Shown here one piece after another: positions 51,211 to 61,430 of a stretch of DNA of 64,000 nt; position 1 is the first letter of the stretch, and every line of letters begins with the position of its first letter. Source of the stretch: Naganishia liquefaciens (Eukaryota > Basidiomycota > Tremellomycetes > Filobasidiales > Filobasidiaceae); assembly GCA_013423385.1 (NCBI GenBank), contig BLZA01000018.1, positions 575,192 through 639,191 of the forward strand, given 5' to 3'. The translations under genes were made by a program, and so were the position numbers. A model generated the notes under the pieces. That model did no database searches and had not been told where the DNA came from. It worked only from the letters and a program-made list of their open reading frames with translations.

Positions 51211-51545
51211 CTACCTCCTCCCAACACTTCCAATCGCCGTCCTCGTCAAATTCTCCATATACATCCCCAACATTTCCCCCTCTTGCCTAATGTTTTCATT
51301 CTCCCGCTCGAGGGCGTCAATATCGATCAGCAGGTCTGCGAGCGCGGGGCGAGGGAATCAGCACGCGGAAAAAAGGCCAACGCACGGCCCAGGGCAAAGC
51401 GGCCCAAGGACGCACGCGAGAGACTCGATTGAAGCGCGAGGATATCCCGGATGGTGGCTTCCTTTGCGAGCACGTTGTCTGTCGATGGGTCCGGCGTGGC
51501 CGTCGCCGACGCCGACGCGGCGGGGGACCAGTCGGGGGCGTTCAT
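51211..51545 (-). CDS. SCOC-like short coiled-coil protein
   Basis: Small coiled-coil protein resembling SCOC, an Arl/Golgi and autophagy-linked factor in animals. Exons 51416-51545 and 51211-51335 give 84 residues, the usual size. The N-terminal third is Ala/Ser/Pro-rich. From residue 27 the chain reads LAKEATIRDILALQSSL, HLLIDIDALERENENIRQEG and EMLGMYMENLTRTAIG, a heptad pattern ending in the family's (L/M)x-x-Y-x-E-N-L motif. The ATG at 51545 has a good CCACC context. The intron (51336-51415, 80 nt) has GTGCGT and CGCAG ends. The stop codon abuts repeat array 1. It is divergent from the gene at 51961, with 415 bp between starts. Confidence 0.7.
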
Positions 51546-51960
51546 GGTGGGCGGCGCGGATGGGGGCAAGGGGAGGGCGAGGGGGCCAGGGGTTGGACGG
51601 TGCACGGGGCATGGCGAGCGGGATGAGCGCGGTTAGGGGTTCCTGCCCCCTGGGACCCAAAATGGCCGTTTATCCGGGGGGGGCCAAGACACGCGTTTTA
51701 CAGCCATTTTCGACAGGAGGGGGGTGTCCGGTCAACATCGCTGGTGTTCATTTTGGCACCCTTCCCGCCTTCCCCCGCCCTGAATTGCCCAGAGTGGGAA
51801 TACCCTCTGCCGGCGGAAGCAAACCCCCCTCCCGCTCGGTCGCCCGCAGTCAACGGAGAGCGTCGCATACAAACGGCATTCCCCCCCTTTCGCCCCTGCC
51901 TTCCCCCTGCCAGCCACCACCAGCCACCGCCGACCGCCGACCGCCGACCGCCGACCGCCG
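51546..51960. promoter_or_regulatory. Divergent GC-rich promoter region with C-rich runs and a 7-bp minisatellite
   Basis: The interval lies between two divergent start codons. It contains G- and C-runs (for example GGGGGGG near 51680 and CCCCCCC near 51885). At 51926-51960, directly before the ATG at 51961, it carries five or so copies of ACCGCCG. The latter is probably in the 5' UTR. Confidence 0.5.
51926..51960. repeat. Tandem 7-bp minisatellite ACCGCCG
   Basis: Five near-perfect copies end at the base before the ATG at 51961. The position suggests a 5'-UTR length polymorphism that could vary between strains. Confidence 0.8.
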
Positions 51961-54900
51961 ATGTCGTCCTACCATGCCCGACTATCAGCACACCTCGCAT
52001 CCCTCCTCGCGGCCCACATCGACGAGATACAGCAGCGCAGAGAGGCTGGGGGCATGGTGACGGATATGAAGCAGTTGGCAGAGAGGGACAGGGAGCATGC
52101 GACCGCGTGGAGGGTCGAAGGGTACAAGAGGTATATGGGTGGGGTGAAGGAAGGGTTTGTGTTGGGGCGGGTTCCGCGCGCGGCCGCGGCCGAGCGCGAG
52201 CCCGAGCCGTTAGGCGAGGGCGTGGGCGAGGGCGAGGGCGAGGGGGCGCGCGGGGGAATGAGGGGCAGGAAGAGGAGGGGGACCGAGGGGGAGGGGGGGA
52301 GGGAGGCCAAGAGGCGAGGTGAGTGGTGAGCGCGAGCGAGCGAGATTCTTTCGAGCGAAGCGAGAGTACCAGCGCCGCAGGCGAAGAAACCCGAGCGCGC
52401 CGTAGGGCGCGCGAGATTATCGTCGAGCGACCGGAGGGAGCGAGAGTACCTCTCTCGTCGAGCGAAGCGAGAATTCAAGGCGCCGCAGGCGGGAAATCCG
52501 AGGCCGTCGTAGGACGGCCGAGAACATCGTCGAGCGACCAGAGGGAGCGAGAATACCAGCGCCGCAGGCAACGATTTCCCGAGGCCGTCGTAGGACGGCC
52601 GAGACTGTCGTCGAGCGACCAGAGGGAGCGAGAATCCCTTTTCGTCGAGCGAAGCGAGAATACCAGCGCCGCAGGCAAGGATTTCCCGAGGCCGTCGTAG
52701 GACGGCCGAGACTACACTCGAGCGACCGGAGGGAGCGAGAAGCCCTTTTCGTCGAGCGAAGCGAGAATACCAGCGCCGTAGGCGACGATTCCCCGAGGCC
52801 GTCGTAGGACGGCCGAGAACACTCTCGAGCGACCAGAGGGAGCGAGAATACCAGCGCCGCAGGCAAGGATTTCCCGAGGCAGTCGTAGGACGGCCGAGAC
52901 TACACTCGAGCGACCAGAGGGAGCGAGAGTACCTCTCTCGTCGAGCGAAGCGAGAATTCAAGGCGCCGCAGGCGAAGAAATCCGAGCGCGCCGTAGGACG
53001 GCCGAGAACATCGTCGAGCGACCAGAGGGAGCGAGAATACCAGCGCCGCAGGCAACGATTCCCCGAGGCCGTCGTAGGACGGCCGAGAACACCGTCGAGC
53101 GACCAGAGGGAGCGAGAAGCCCTTTTCGTCGAGCGAAGCGAGAGTAGCCGCGCCGCAGGCGACGATTCCCCGAGGCCGTCGTAGGACGGCCGAGAACATT
53201 CTCGAGCGACCAGAGGGAGCGAGAAGCCCTTCTCGTCGAGCGAAGCGAGAATACCTCTCTCGTCAAGCGAAGCGAGAATACCTCTCTCGTCAAGCGAAGC
53301 GAGAATACCTCTCTCGTCAAGCGAAGCGAGAATGATTCTCGTCGATCCCACCGCAAAAAGCTCTCTCGTTGAGCGCCGCAGGCAAGGACTCTCGATGTCG
53401 TCGTCGGTGAGCGAGAATAGGAGGCGCCAAACGCAAGGGTTTCCTAAAGGCCTAGGCAGCGATTCTCCAACGAAAGCGAGAATCAATGCGTCGCCGGCAG
53501 ATGATCCTGAAGGACGTCACAGGACGTCGCAGGACGGCTCGACCCGGTCCGTTTCCGGCTCGGATTCTCGGGGTGGCCGCGCGACGGCGGAGCATCAGCC
53601 GTCAGGCATCGCGCGTGCTTCCGCGTCCTCCCGCACGAGTCTCACGAGTTTCGACGCCACGTCAGCTTCCCGGGATCATCGCAAGCGCGCCGAGATTCAG
53701 GTCGAGGCACGAATCCCAGGATGCCAGGTCGGCGATCCCTGTCGTCCAGGTTTTTTATGGCTCGGCAGATCTCGCTGATCGCGGTCAGGCCCATTCTCGG
53801 AGATCGCTCGATTCCGGCTGGGATTCGGGTTTGTGGACCATAGGACGTGACACTGCGCACGAGGTCATTCCGGCGTGTCGAGTCGGATGGCGCAAGAATG
53901 CGAGATTCGAGTTCCGGCGTGTTCAGAGCCTTGGAGCATCTTTCCGAGTGGCACTGCGATGAGAGCGTTGCGGAAGAACATCTCGCGAAATCGACTTGCG
54001 ACGGCTGAATCGGTTCTCTGTGCCGACGAAACGTCTCGCGTCGAGAGACGAGAATACGCCCGCCGCATAGGCGACAGTCTAGACGCTGTTGTCAGATGGC
54101 TACGTGTGACTCGGGGCAGATCGGTGCTTGATCAAAGGAGGCGAGAACCGTTGCGCTGCGCTCGACCACGCGACCACGCGACCACGCTCCGATCCTTGTT
54201 GAGTGCAACGAGAATAGGCTTCCCGCCGCGGGAATACACTCGCGGAGAGCAAGACGAGTGCTTCATCTCGGTGACGGGAAACACGAGCCGCGGGCAAGGT
54301 CCAAGTCGACGTCGGGGCCGTCCTTGTACGGCCGCGCATCGGTTTTCCATCAGCCGCCCGTTGCGTCAATTGAGATATAGTGTTTCCGTTCGTGCGTTGC
54401 AACGGAATAAAAGTCGTCGTCGTTGTCGAGCGCAGTGAACCTGGTCCGACGGCGGGGGCAAACCGTGGAAGACGCGTTCGCCTGGCTTTCTCAGTAAACA
54501 CCGCATCAGACACACAGATACTGACGCCCTTCCGTGCGCAGACGATCGCGGCAGAGACCTCGTTCCGCATGGATCCTCTCGCCGAACTGTCAGCGCCGGT
54601 CCAGCAACTCCGACATCACCCGACGACCCGCCATCGCTTCCCGGGCCTTCGAACCCGGAATCAGCCAAGGCCGCAGAGGAGCGCAGGGAACGCGCGAGGA
54701 CACCACCGCTGGCGTATGTACCTTCACCGACTTCACCGAACTCCTCGATACGGCATGTCGATGGACGTGCGTTTACGCTGCAGCAACCGCCACCGCCGCG
54801 CAGGCCTTTCCGGCGTCCCGTTCAGCCGCGGATGGAGACGACGATGGAAGACGGGAACCCGAGCAACGCAAGTTTGGTGCTGGCGAGTGCGCATCTCGTC

Positions 54901-55308
54901 CCGCGCGTGGCCGATGAGCAGTCGTCCGAGGAGGTGCGCAGACTAGATGCCGCCAAGGTGAAAGCGCTCGGAACGTCATTGAGCGCCAGCTCGGCCCTTG
55001 CGGCAACGCCGCATGCGCTCCTGCCGTTTCCTCAACCGACGACATCACAGCCCATTCCATGCGCGAGTCCGAGTGTCGGATCATTGACGTCGGCTTCCCT
55101 GGGTTGCGCACATCACGCGTTGACGCCATTGCCCGCGGGAGAAATCAAGACACACGCGTCCCCGTCGGCCAAATTGTCGCGGGATCTGCAGATGAGTAGC
55201 GCCGCCGAACAAGGTGGCACACAGAGCGCACAGATCCGCCGAAAGGAGGAGGATGAGATGTGGGATTGTTTTATGCAGTTGGGAGGAACACCGGCAGAGG
55301 GGACGTGA
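51961..55308 (+). CDS. Unrecognised protein, proposed two-exon gene with a 2.2-kb intron
   Basis: Not recognised. Exon 1 (51961-52318) starts MSSYHARLSAHLASLLAAHI and continues DEIQQRREAGGMVTDMKQLA, helical, then RVEGYKRYMGGVKEGFVLGR. It becomes Gly/Glu-rich and ends in a basic EAKRR followed by a consensus GTGAGT donor. Read straight through it would stop at 52329 (122 residues). A long frame at 54542-55308, following a GCGCAG acceptor, has matching phase and no start codon near its beginning; it encodes a Pro/Ser-rich region (TPTSPDDPPSLPGPSNPESA and on) ending in KEEDEMWDCFMQLGG. Joining them gives 374 residues. If right, the 2223-nt intron is about 40 times the local norm and contains repeat array 2. 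If wrong, there are two separate genes, the second with an unseen first exon. An acceptor at 54517 (ACACAG) is also in phase. Confidence 0.45.
52323..53340 (+). repeat. Modular hairpin-bearing repeat array 2
   Basis: About 1 kb of composite repeat on the plus strand with four module types. A: GAGCGAAGCGAG, usually preceded by TCTCGTC or TTTCGTC. B: GAGCGACCAGAGGGAGCGAG. C: GCGCCGCAGGCRA, with a small CGCC-GCA-GGCG stem. D: GGCCGTC-GTAG-GACGGCC, a 7-bp stem with a GTAG loop. D occurs at least eight times (52503, 52580, 52689, 52797, 52875, 52986, 53068, 53175, approximately). The first D copy (52397-52414) instead reads GCGCGCC-GTAG-GGCGCGC. Modules B and A often begin with TCTCG or CTCG and end with CGAGA, so each is itself bounded by complementary ends. 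The last part (53240-53335) is four tandem A modules with a CTCTCGTCAAG spacer. Confidence 0.9.
53340..54440 (+). repeat. Decayed continuation of array 2
   Basis: Recognisable but mutated pieces of the same modules continue: GAGCGCCGCAGGCAAGGA at 53372, CGAAAGCGAGAATCA near 53480, GGACGTCACAGGACGTCGC near 53512, CGAGAATACGCCCGCCGCA near 54050 and CAACGAGAATAGGC near 54207. A 9-bp triplication (CGACCACGC) lies at 54164-54188. No independent gene was recognised, although a 158-codon Arg/Ser-rich plus frame overlaps 53486-53962. Confidence 0.55.
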
Positions 55309-56015
55309 TGGTGAGTCGCACGCGGGCGCGACCGGCTTGTGCTGACTTGGCAAAGGCTTCCGAGGACACACGTGAACGATAGGGACAGATACACGACCCT
55401 CTCGCTCGAGCACACGATGGACCTTACTTTATTCGACTTTTCGCTCGATTCACCTTTTTTGCCAATGTCGTCTCGACGTTGCCTGGCACGTTCACCCATA
55501 CACGACGGTGAACGACGACCCGCAACGCCCTACAGCTATCGAGCCATTCACGTGCTCGGACACGGCTCGCCCCGCCACGAGGCCTTTTGCAATGTCTGGA
55601 CGCCCTGCAGCAGATACATCCGCGCCAAGAGCGACCGCCTTTTATGACTTTTGATGACACCTGGAGCTAAATCACGGATGGCCCGGACGACTGCACGCCG
55701 CAGGCTGGGCAGTACACGAAGCTCAGCACGGCGACGCCAACACGCACCTTTCGCCAAAGAAGCAACACTCAATGCGACCGTACGAAGCGGGTCGCGCGAT
55801 GGAATCGCGATGGAATCGCGATGGAATGATCATGTTGTATGGATGAACATCGAGACCCGGCCATGAACACGCCGGTTGGAGCACACTCAACATTGTGGCG
55901 GCACGTGCCGCGAGTTGTAGCGCATATTGTAGACCGCATGCCTCATACACGCTGGATCGCTTCGACTTTGCCTACCCAGCAGAGCCTTACCGCCTCATCG
56001 CCTCATCCACGTGAC
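55309..56015. other. Intergenic with an 11-bp triplication
   Basis: Lies between the stop codons of a plus-strand and a minus-strand gene. At 55797-55830 the unit GCGATGGAATC is repeated three times. No gene was recognised. Confidence 0.45.
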
Positions 56016-58296
56016 CTATTCATCCTCTGTACGCCAAACGTCGCCTCCCCGTCGCTTGACCAGCCTGACTCCAATCTCACGCGGTGTCAACGTCACACCC
56101 GGCTTGGTCTCCAACAACTTTTCCGTTAGCAGATCCGGCAACGTCGGCTCGTGGCTGGATGCCGTGTAGTCTGCGCCGGTTTCTATGTCAGAGGGATCCG
56201 GAGTGCCGAGGGGAATAATCTGGTACGTGCGGACGAGGAGCGAGAGCACGGCGACCATCTCGACTTCGGCGAATTTGCGACCGATACAGGCTGAAGCAAG
56301 GTCGGTCAGAGTTTGTTTGATATCTGGACGATGGACCTACCCCTTGCTCCCGCGGAAAAGGGCGCAAACGCGTCTCGGTTGTAGTCTTGCAGGAATCGCT
56401 CCGGCCGAAACGAATCGGGATCTTTCCAGTGACGGGCTGGTGCCAGGGGATCAGCAGAGGCTCTCGACTAGGGGCAATAATACGCACGATGCCGATCTGG
56501 ACTGCAAGTCAGCTAGTGGCTTACGAAGCGACAGAACGCTACTCACGGAGGCCGACCGTATCGATTCCGCACTGCGTCCCCTTGGGCACAAAGACTCTTC
56601 TGCCTCGGCCCTCGCTGTCCACATCCGGATCATCTGGCAACCACGTATCTTCAGTTGCATACTTGGGAATGTAGACGACCGCTGGATGTAGTCGGAGCGT
56701 CTCGTAAATGACGGCGAGCGTTCGTGGAAGGCGAGAAAAGTCGGCATAGGTCTGAAAGGGGTCAGCATGGTCGACTAGGAGCGTGTTTGCCACTCACAGA
56801 AACATGCGACGGCGGATAGACTTCCGACAGCTCCTCGAACAGCCACGCTTGCTTTTCCGGGTCAAGAGCGAGATAGGCAATGGCAAACGCCAACGTATGA
56901 CTCGACGTTTCGTGGCCGGCCAATGCCATGATAAACGTGTTGCTATGAAAGACGTTGGTCAAAGCTTTGGACATGATCGGAATACTGACCCGACCAGCTC
57001 GTCGTCCGTCAAGCCTCCACCGCCGCCCTTGCCCTCGCTCTCCTCCTTCATACTTGCGGATACCAGCGCGTTGAACAAGTCGTCTTTGGCGGAATACTCG
57101 CCATTCTTGATCTCTTCCCGTCGTGTTTGGATCATGCTATGCATGTACGAACGAAGTTCCCGATCCGCGAGACCGATTCGCTGGATTCTGCAGGAAAAAC
57201 CCAAGGTCAGCCTTGGCAGTCGCAAGACTCGAGTGCATACTTTGGGATCGGCAACTTGTACACAAACTGGTCGGTCGCAACGTTAGCGAGTTGTGGCCCC
57301 GTCATGACGATCACTTACTTTGGGCATGGCGAGAAGCCAGAAAATATTCTCCGAAACCTCGGAGATTGCTTCGACAAACGACATTTCGTGCCCGGCAGGT
57401 CTCGACGCCTGGGGATCTTGCTTCCAGCTGAGCGGCGCACCGAACGACGCAGTTGCTGTAAAGTATGTTCAGCGATTGGACTTTGCGAGGCAAAAAAAAA
57501 ATTCTCGTACAGAGTACAGCGAGAGTAACCTATCGGGCAGTCAGTAGCTGATCATGCAGAAATGTGGGCACCTTACCCTCAACGTCAATTCCGGAATATT
57601 CAGTACGTCCATCCCTCGTCCCGGCGCGAGCGCAGACCAACCTTCGCTCTTGAACAGCTCAAACGTTATCCACGACGACGTGTTCCAGACCAGTTCAAAC
57701 ACCTTTTCAGAGAATCCAGGTACGACGATCTAGACGGGATACAGATCAGAGCTCGATCTAGATCGCCGGCTTTACTCTCGACTTGCCTTGCGATGCCTTC
57801 GCCATTCCTCGCCTTCGGTCACGACAATGTTGCTGCCAAACACCTTGAGAATTTCGTATGCCTTGACCGGTTTCTGGAACTTGCGGCGATCGCCATTGAG
57901 GATACGGCATGCTTCAGGAGAGGAGACGGTGTATGTGATACGGTTGTCGATAAAAGAAACGCTTGATACGAGAGACGTGTCGAGTCGCTTGTTGCGCAGA
58001 CGTTTCTCGCGCCACTGCCATCCGATGTGATCATTGACGTAGGGTATGCCGGATGGAATGAGATACGCAATGATATTCATATCACTCAAGAGCGACCTGA
58101 AGCCGGGATGATCGCCAATACGCTGGGCGCATGAGGTGTCAGAGAAGAAGGCAAACTGGGCACGCAGACAAACCTGTACGCTCTTCCTGAACAACAAGGC
58201 GCGGTAGATCAACCATGATGCCGCCAGCAGTGCCGCCGTCAACCATAGATTCGCCCGGGAAGTGAGCGAAAGAGCACTGCCCATGTTTGCAATCAT
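56016..58296 (-). CDS. Cytochrome P450 monooxygenase
   Basis: Heme-thiolate monooxygenase anchored in the ER by an N-terminal helix (LWLTAALLAASWLIYRALLF). Ten exons in transcript order: 57787-58296, 57577-57729, 57511-57529, 57319-57455, 57241-57254, 56990-57187, 56798-56942, 56547-56751, 56341-56436, 56016-56290; total 583 residues. All signatures are present: WRRHRK (C-helix), the I-helix oxygen-binding AGHETSSHT, the ExxR in YETLRLHP, the PRHWKDPDSFRPERF meander and the heme loop FAPFSAGARACIGRKFAE with its Cys ligand. The first intron (57730-57786) is GC-AG (donor GCAAGT). Exons 3 and 5 are only 19 and 14 nt. The resemblance is to CYP4-like fatty-acid or alkane hydroxylases of basidiomycetes; the substrate is not inferable. 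The start could also be the ATG at 58284. Confidence 0.9.
57730..57786 (-). other. GC-AG intron in the P450 gene
   Basis: The exon ends CGCAAG and is followed by GCAAGT. The acceptor is GTCTAG. Removing these 57 nt joins RRHRK to IVVPGFSEK, the expected P450 sequence. Every nearby alternative GT donor breaks the frame or the motif. Confidence 0.75.
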
Positions 58297-59236
58297 GTGG
58301 GGGAGTCGTTACGAGCGCTTCCGTGCGCACGATCGGATGTTGTGCCTACATGGATAGAGCTATAGTCTCGGAAACTCGATAGTCGGTCAGGATAACAGAT
58401 GAGGTCATCAATTCGAGATCAAAATCCATCGGCGATCGAGAACATCGGCGTTCTTGTCGGCGTCCGCGCGGATGCATTTGGACCCGCCGGTCGCCACTAG
58501 GCTATCGTTCTCCGTGCAGAGATACGCCTAACGGACGCGACATTGATAGGCAATGGGACAAGTGACTGGCTTCTCACAAAATTTGAGAGGCAGAAGATTG
58601 ACCGGAACTTGAAGCTCAGGGTAACATGAGACAACAGGGCAAGGCTACAGAAAACAAGCCATCACGCAGACCCTGGCATGGGTTTCTTCGGCAGACCGAC
58701 ATGCACGAAACATCGGACATTTGTCTCATTCCAGCAAGAGATTCATCTCATTTTCAAGGCGATGGCGGTTGCTGACTGCAAACTGACAGTCAGACCGAGT
58801 CCTGACAGCCTTTGAACGACCTGGCGCAAGACTTCATAAGTCGGGAAGCCCGCCGTCTCGGCTAATCTAGATAATAATTAAGTATGTAATCCTAGAAAAC
58901 TACAGTGTCCGGACGCGAGTCCGGCTTCTGTCCACGCACTCTTTCAAATATGTCCGTTCAGAAATGGGTTCTTCAGTCTTCGCGATTTTTGGCCGTTTTT
59001 CTTTTTTGGCCATTCTTTTCATCTACCGCTGCACATTTGGCAAAGCGGCACATCGCATAGGAGATATCCGCGATATGCGATCTGGCTTCCAAGGCACAAT
59101 GAGGGGACGCATATGCGCATGTTGTGAAATTAAAGGCACCTTCATAAATCTGCGAACAAGCGTTTGCTCTAAATCTGGCCAAGACTCCACCGATCCGCGT
59201 GACCGTGACGACGACGTCCACTCAACGATCGTAACG
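58297..59236. other. Intergenic, no gene seen
   Basis: About 0.9 kb upstream of the P450 gene, probably its promoter. The plus-strand frame from 58964 leads into the Crypton-like frame, but its first 91 codons look non-coding. An AT-rich patch lies at 58868-58890. Confidence 0.4.
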
Positions 59237-59923
59237 ATGGCGCCGGGCTTTATGCAGCGAGCGTCGATGGTGATACCCGTGTCTGCAAGAACGGAGGACG
59301 AGTCTCTGACACTGGACGATGAAGCTATATTGAGATCTATCGAAGTCGATCTGGAGAAGGTGTCCCCAGCCGCGACAAAAGCGGCCTACGGTCCAGGTCA
59401 GCGAGAACACAGGGAATGGTGCTTGCAGAGAGCTATAAAGGACGGGAAGGTAGCCCTGGAAGAGATAGAAAATCCCTCCCGAAGAGCGCTCGAAGACATG
59501 AAGCGGTAAGCTTCCTGGCACTAGTCATGGGGCTCAGATATATCGATGAAGCCTTTGCTCCTTATTTGCTGACCTGCATACCCTGAAAGTCTCAATGTAG
59601 AACTATGGTCACCGGAAGCCGGGTTGCGGTCTTTTTGAAGGAGTGCGTTGTGGGGCGAGCACACAAGCCGAAAGGAAAGCAGCGAGGGAAGAAAAAGTCG
59701 GACGCTTCTGCGGCCATCGGAGAAGTAGCGGGCAAGACTGTGGGAGCCGCCGTTCTCAACCAGTACCTGTCTGCCCTTTGTCGGCTTCACAAGAATCATC
59801 AGGCGGCTTCCAACGGTCAACTCCCTTCACCAAGGGTCCATCCCGCCGTGACCAACCTGGCAAGAACCGAGAGGCTCAAGACTGCGGTGAGGACGAAGAG
59901 CCACTTGAATGATCGGACGGAAA
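59237..59923 (+). pseudogene. Crypton-like tyrosine recombinase, N-terminal fragment
   Basis: Exons 59237-59505 and 59601-59923 are joined by a 95-nt intron and keep one frame for about 197 residues. The chain resembles the N-terminal DNA-binding region of fungal Crypton-type tyrosine recombinases: AYGPGQREHREWCLQRAIKD, then SRVAVFLKECVVGRAHK, a basic KGKQRGKKK patch, VGAAVLNQYLSALCRLHKNH, and LKTAVRTKSHLNDRTE. Downstream, only one more recognisable piece appears (about 59940-60055, VRWLCNLKMAEAPE, ending in a stop), and the catalytic R-H-R-Y half is absent. The element is therefore truncated. Its position next to subtelomere-like repeats fits transposon remnants there. The family call is from remembered patterns. 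Confidence 0.45.
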
Positions 59924-60561
59924 GTGAGTAGATGTACTTTTCTCAGCGTGTAGGGCATCACTATTCTCGTACATCTGCATGGTGAGGTGGCTTTGCAATT
60001 TGAAGATGGCCGAAGCTCCTGAATGCTTCGTTGAAAGTTTAGATAGCCGAGATACTGATTATTGGCTTCTGTAAGAGGACTAACGCTGCTGCTCAGCTCT
60101 TGCTGAAGGCCAGCACGCCCCTCTCGCCCCTCTTCTTGAGATGTTCGCGCACTTGGACAACGAGTAGGATAAGCAGGACAAAGGAGGATTGAGAATGGAA
60201 TTACCAAATTGTTGTACAGTAGCAGAAAAGATAAACCGAGTACAAAAGGTCCTTTCTAGCTAGCTCTGCACTTGTAATCTCTTGTGACTTGTACTTGTAA
60301 TTCAGCTGAACTCTAGCTTATCCCGTATCGCTTACGAGCTCAGCTGAAGAGCTGCTCTATAGACGTCATTCACCTTACAGCTACTAGACTAAATGTCAGG
60401 TTTCGCTCCGCGGCGGCTGCCACTGTTGCTTCCGCCGCCCGCATCGCGCGCATTGCGAGCCTCGCCAGCGAGCCCCGCCTGACAAGGGGTAAACGAGCCA
60501 TCAAGTGCCCGAACCCCCCTCCACATTTTCAAGCTAAGTCTGCTTATGCCCATTCTGTTAT

Positions 60562-60703
60562 TGCACAACTTGCAGCCTTTGCAGCTTCTGCCGTGACATG
60601 CATTTCTCATCAGGGTTCTTGGGCTCCCTGCAGCTAGCTGACTTCTATCTAATTAGCCAAATCTGCCCGATTTGCCAGTGCACGACTTGCAGCCTTTGCA
60701 GCT
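60562..60703. repeat. Direct repeat with 117-bp offset
   Basis: TGCAC(A/G)ACTTGCAGCCTTT is present at 60562 and 60679, each followed by GCAGCT. In both copies the text after it turns to a GACA-containing stretch and a GGGCTCCCT motif, so the duplicated unit is longer than the conserved core. Confidence 0.7.
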
Positions 60704-61397
60704 CTCGCATTGACAGTTTACAGTCACAGGGATCAAGGGCTCCCTTGTGCAAACTTCAGTTTGCCACCAATCCCGACGTCTATATAATGAAGCTCAAATC
60801 ACTTGTACTGTAGAAACCCATTCTATTGAATCACGCTTTGCCACCCAAACTAGAAGCGCCACTGGCTCAGCATTGCTTTGCCTTTACAACTCGTCTCGCC
60901 AGTCTCGCTAGTCGTAGTTAACATTACCGCACGATCACTGTTCCCTTGTCTTCAGCCCCGCTATTGTGAACCCTTCAGTAGCTCCACTCTAGCACTTGTT
61001 ATTGTTCCAGTTCTGACATCGAAGTAGAAGATCGTTGAACGTGCCAGTCTTTCCGGATATTCCGAGAGTAGCCGGACTCATCCGATCTCATAATCGGTCA
61101 CTGCTTAGTCATACAAGGCCGCTAGTTGGCGCCCCGTACTAAGGAGCTTTACACAGTGGTCCGCAACATTGGAATCAACATCTTAGAAGCTCCGGCGGAC
61201 CCTCCAACACCACAACGTGTCATGACACCATACCCGTCCGCTGTTGTAGGGAGGCGCGACACCTGTAGCCAGAGTGTTTTCATGTCGCTGTCATCTTGCA
61301 GGAGGGGAACCCAGAATAAAGAATCAAGAAGGGAGAAGGAATTTTAGAGTATCGAAATTGATAAGAACCTATTAGGAATACAATTGACTGCGTCAAC

Positions 61398-61430
61398 GGG
61401 AGAGAGAGAGAGAGGGAGGGAGGGAGAGAG
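61398..61430. repeat. GA-rich microsatellite
   Basis: A run of GGGAGAGAGAGAG followed by GGGAGG repeats. It is not in a gene. Confidence 0.9.

Noticed and set aside
50433-51233. 266-codon minus-strand frame with periodic Glu/Arg/Ser-rich text (SERSEDERSE)
   Set aside because: It follows the repeat array exactly and its content is dictated by the modules; no start context, domain or intron supports a gene.
50816-52060. 414-codon plus-strand frame
   Set aside because: Starts inside array 1 and runs antisense through the SCOC-like gene, whose minus-strand exons give a much better protein.
50440-53340. CRISPR-like array
   Set aside because: Modules vary in order and length, there are no unique spacers and no cas genes, and the host is a eukaryote.
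51969-53486. 505-codon minus-strand frame across array 2
   Set aside because: Antisense to the repeat and to the 51961 exon; periodic text such as RSLWSLDD arises from module B. Treated as a by-product of the array.
60389-60610. 73-codon minus-strand frame ending NSGSRRGAKPDI
   Set aside because: Gly/Ala/Arg-rich low complexity in a repetitive segment; no gene structure.
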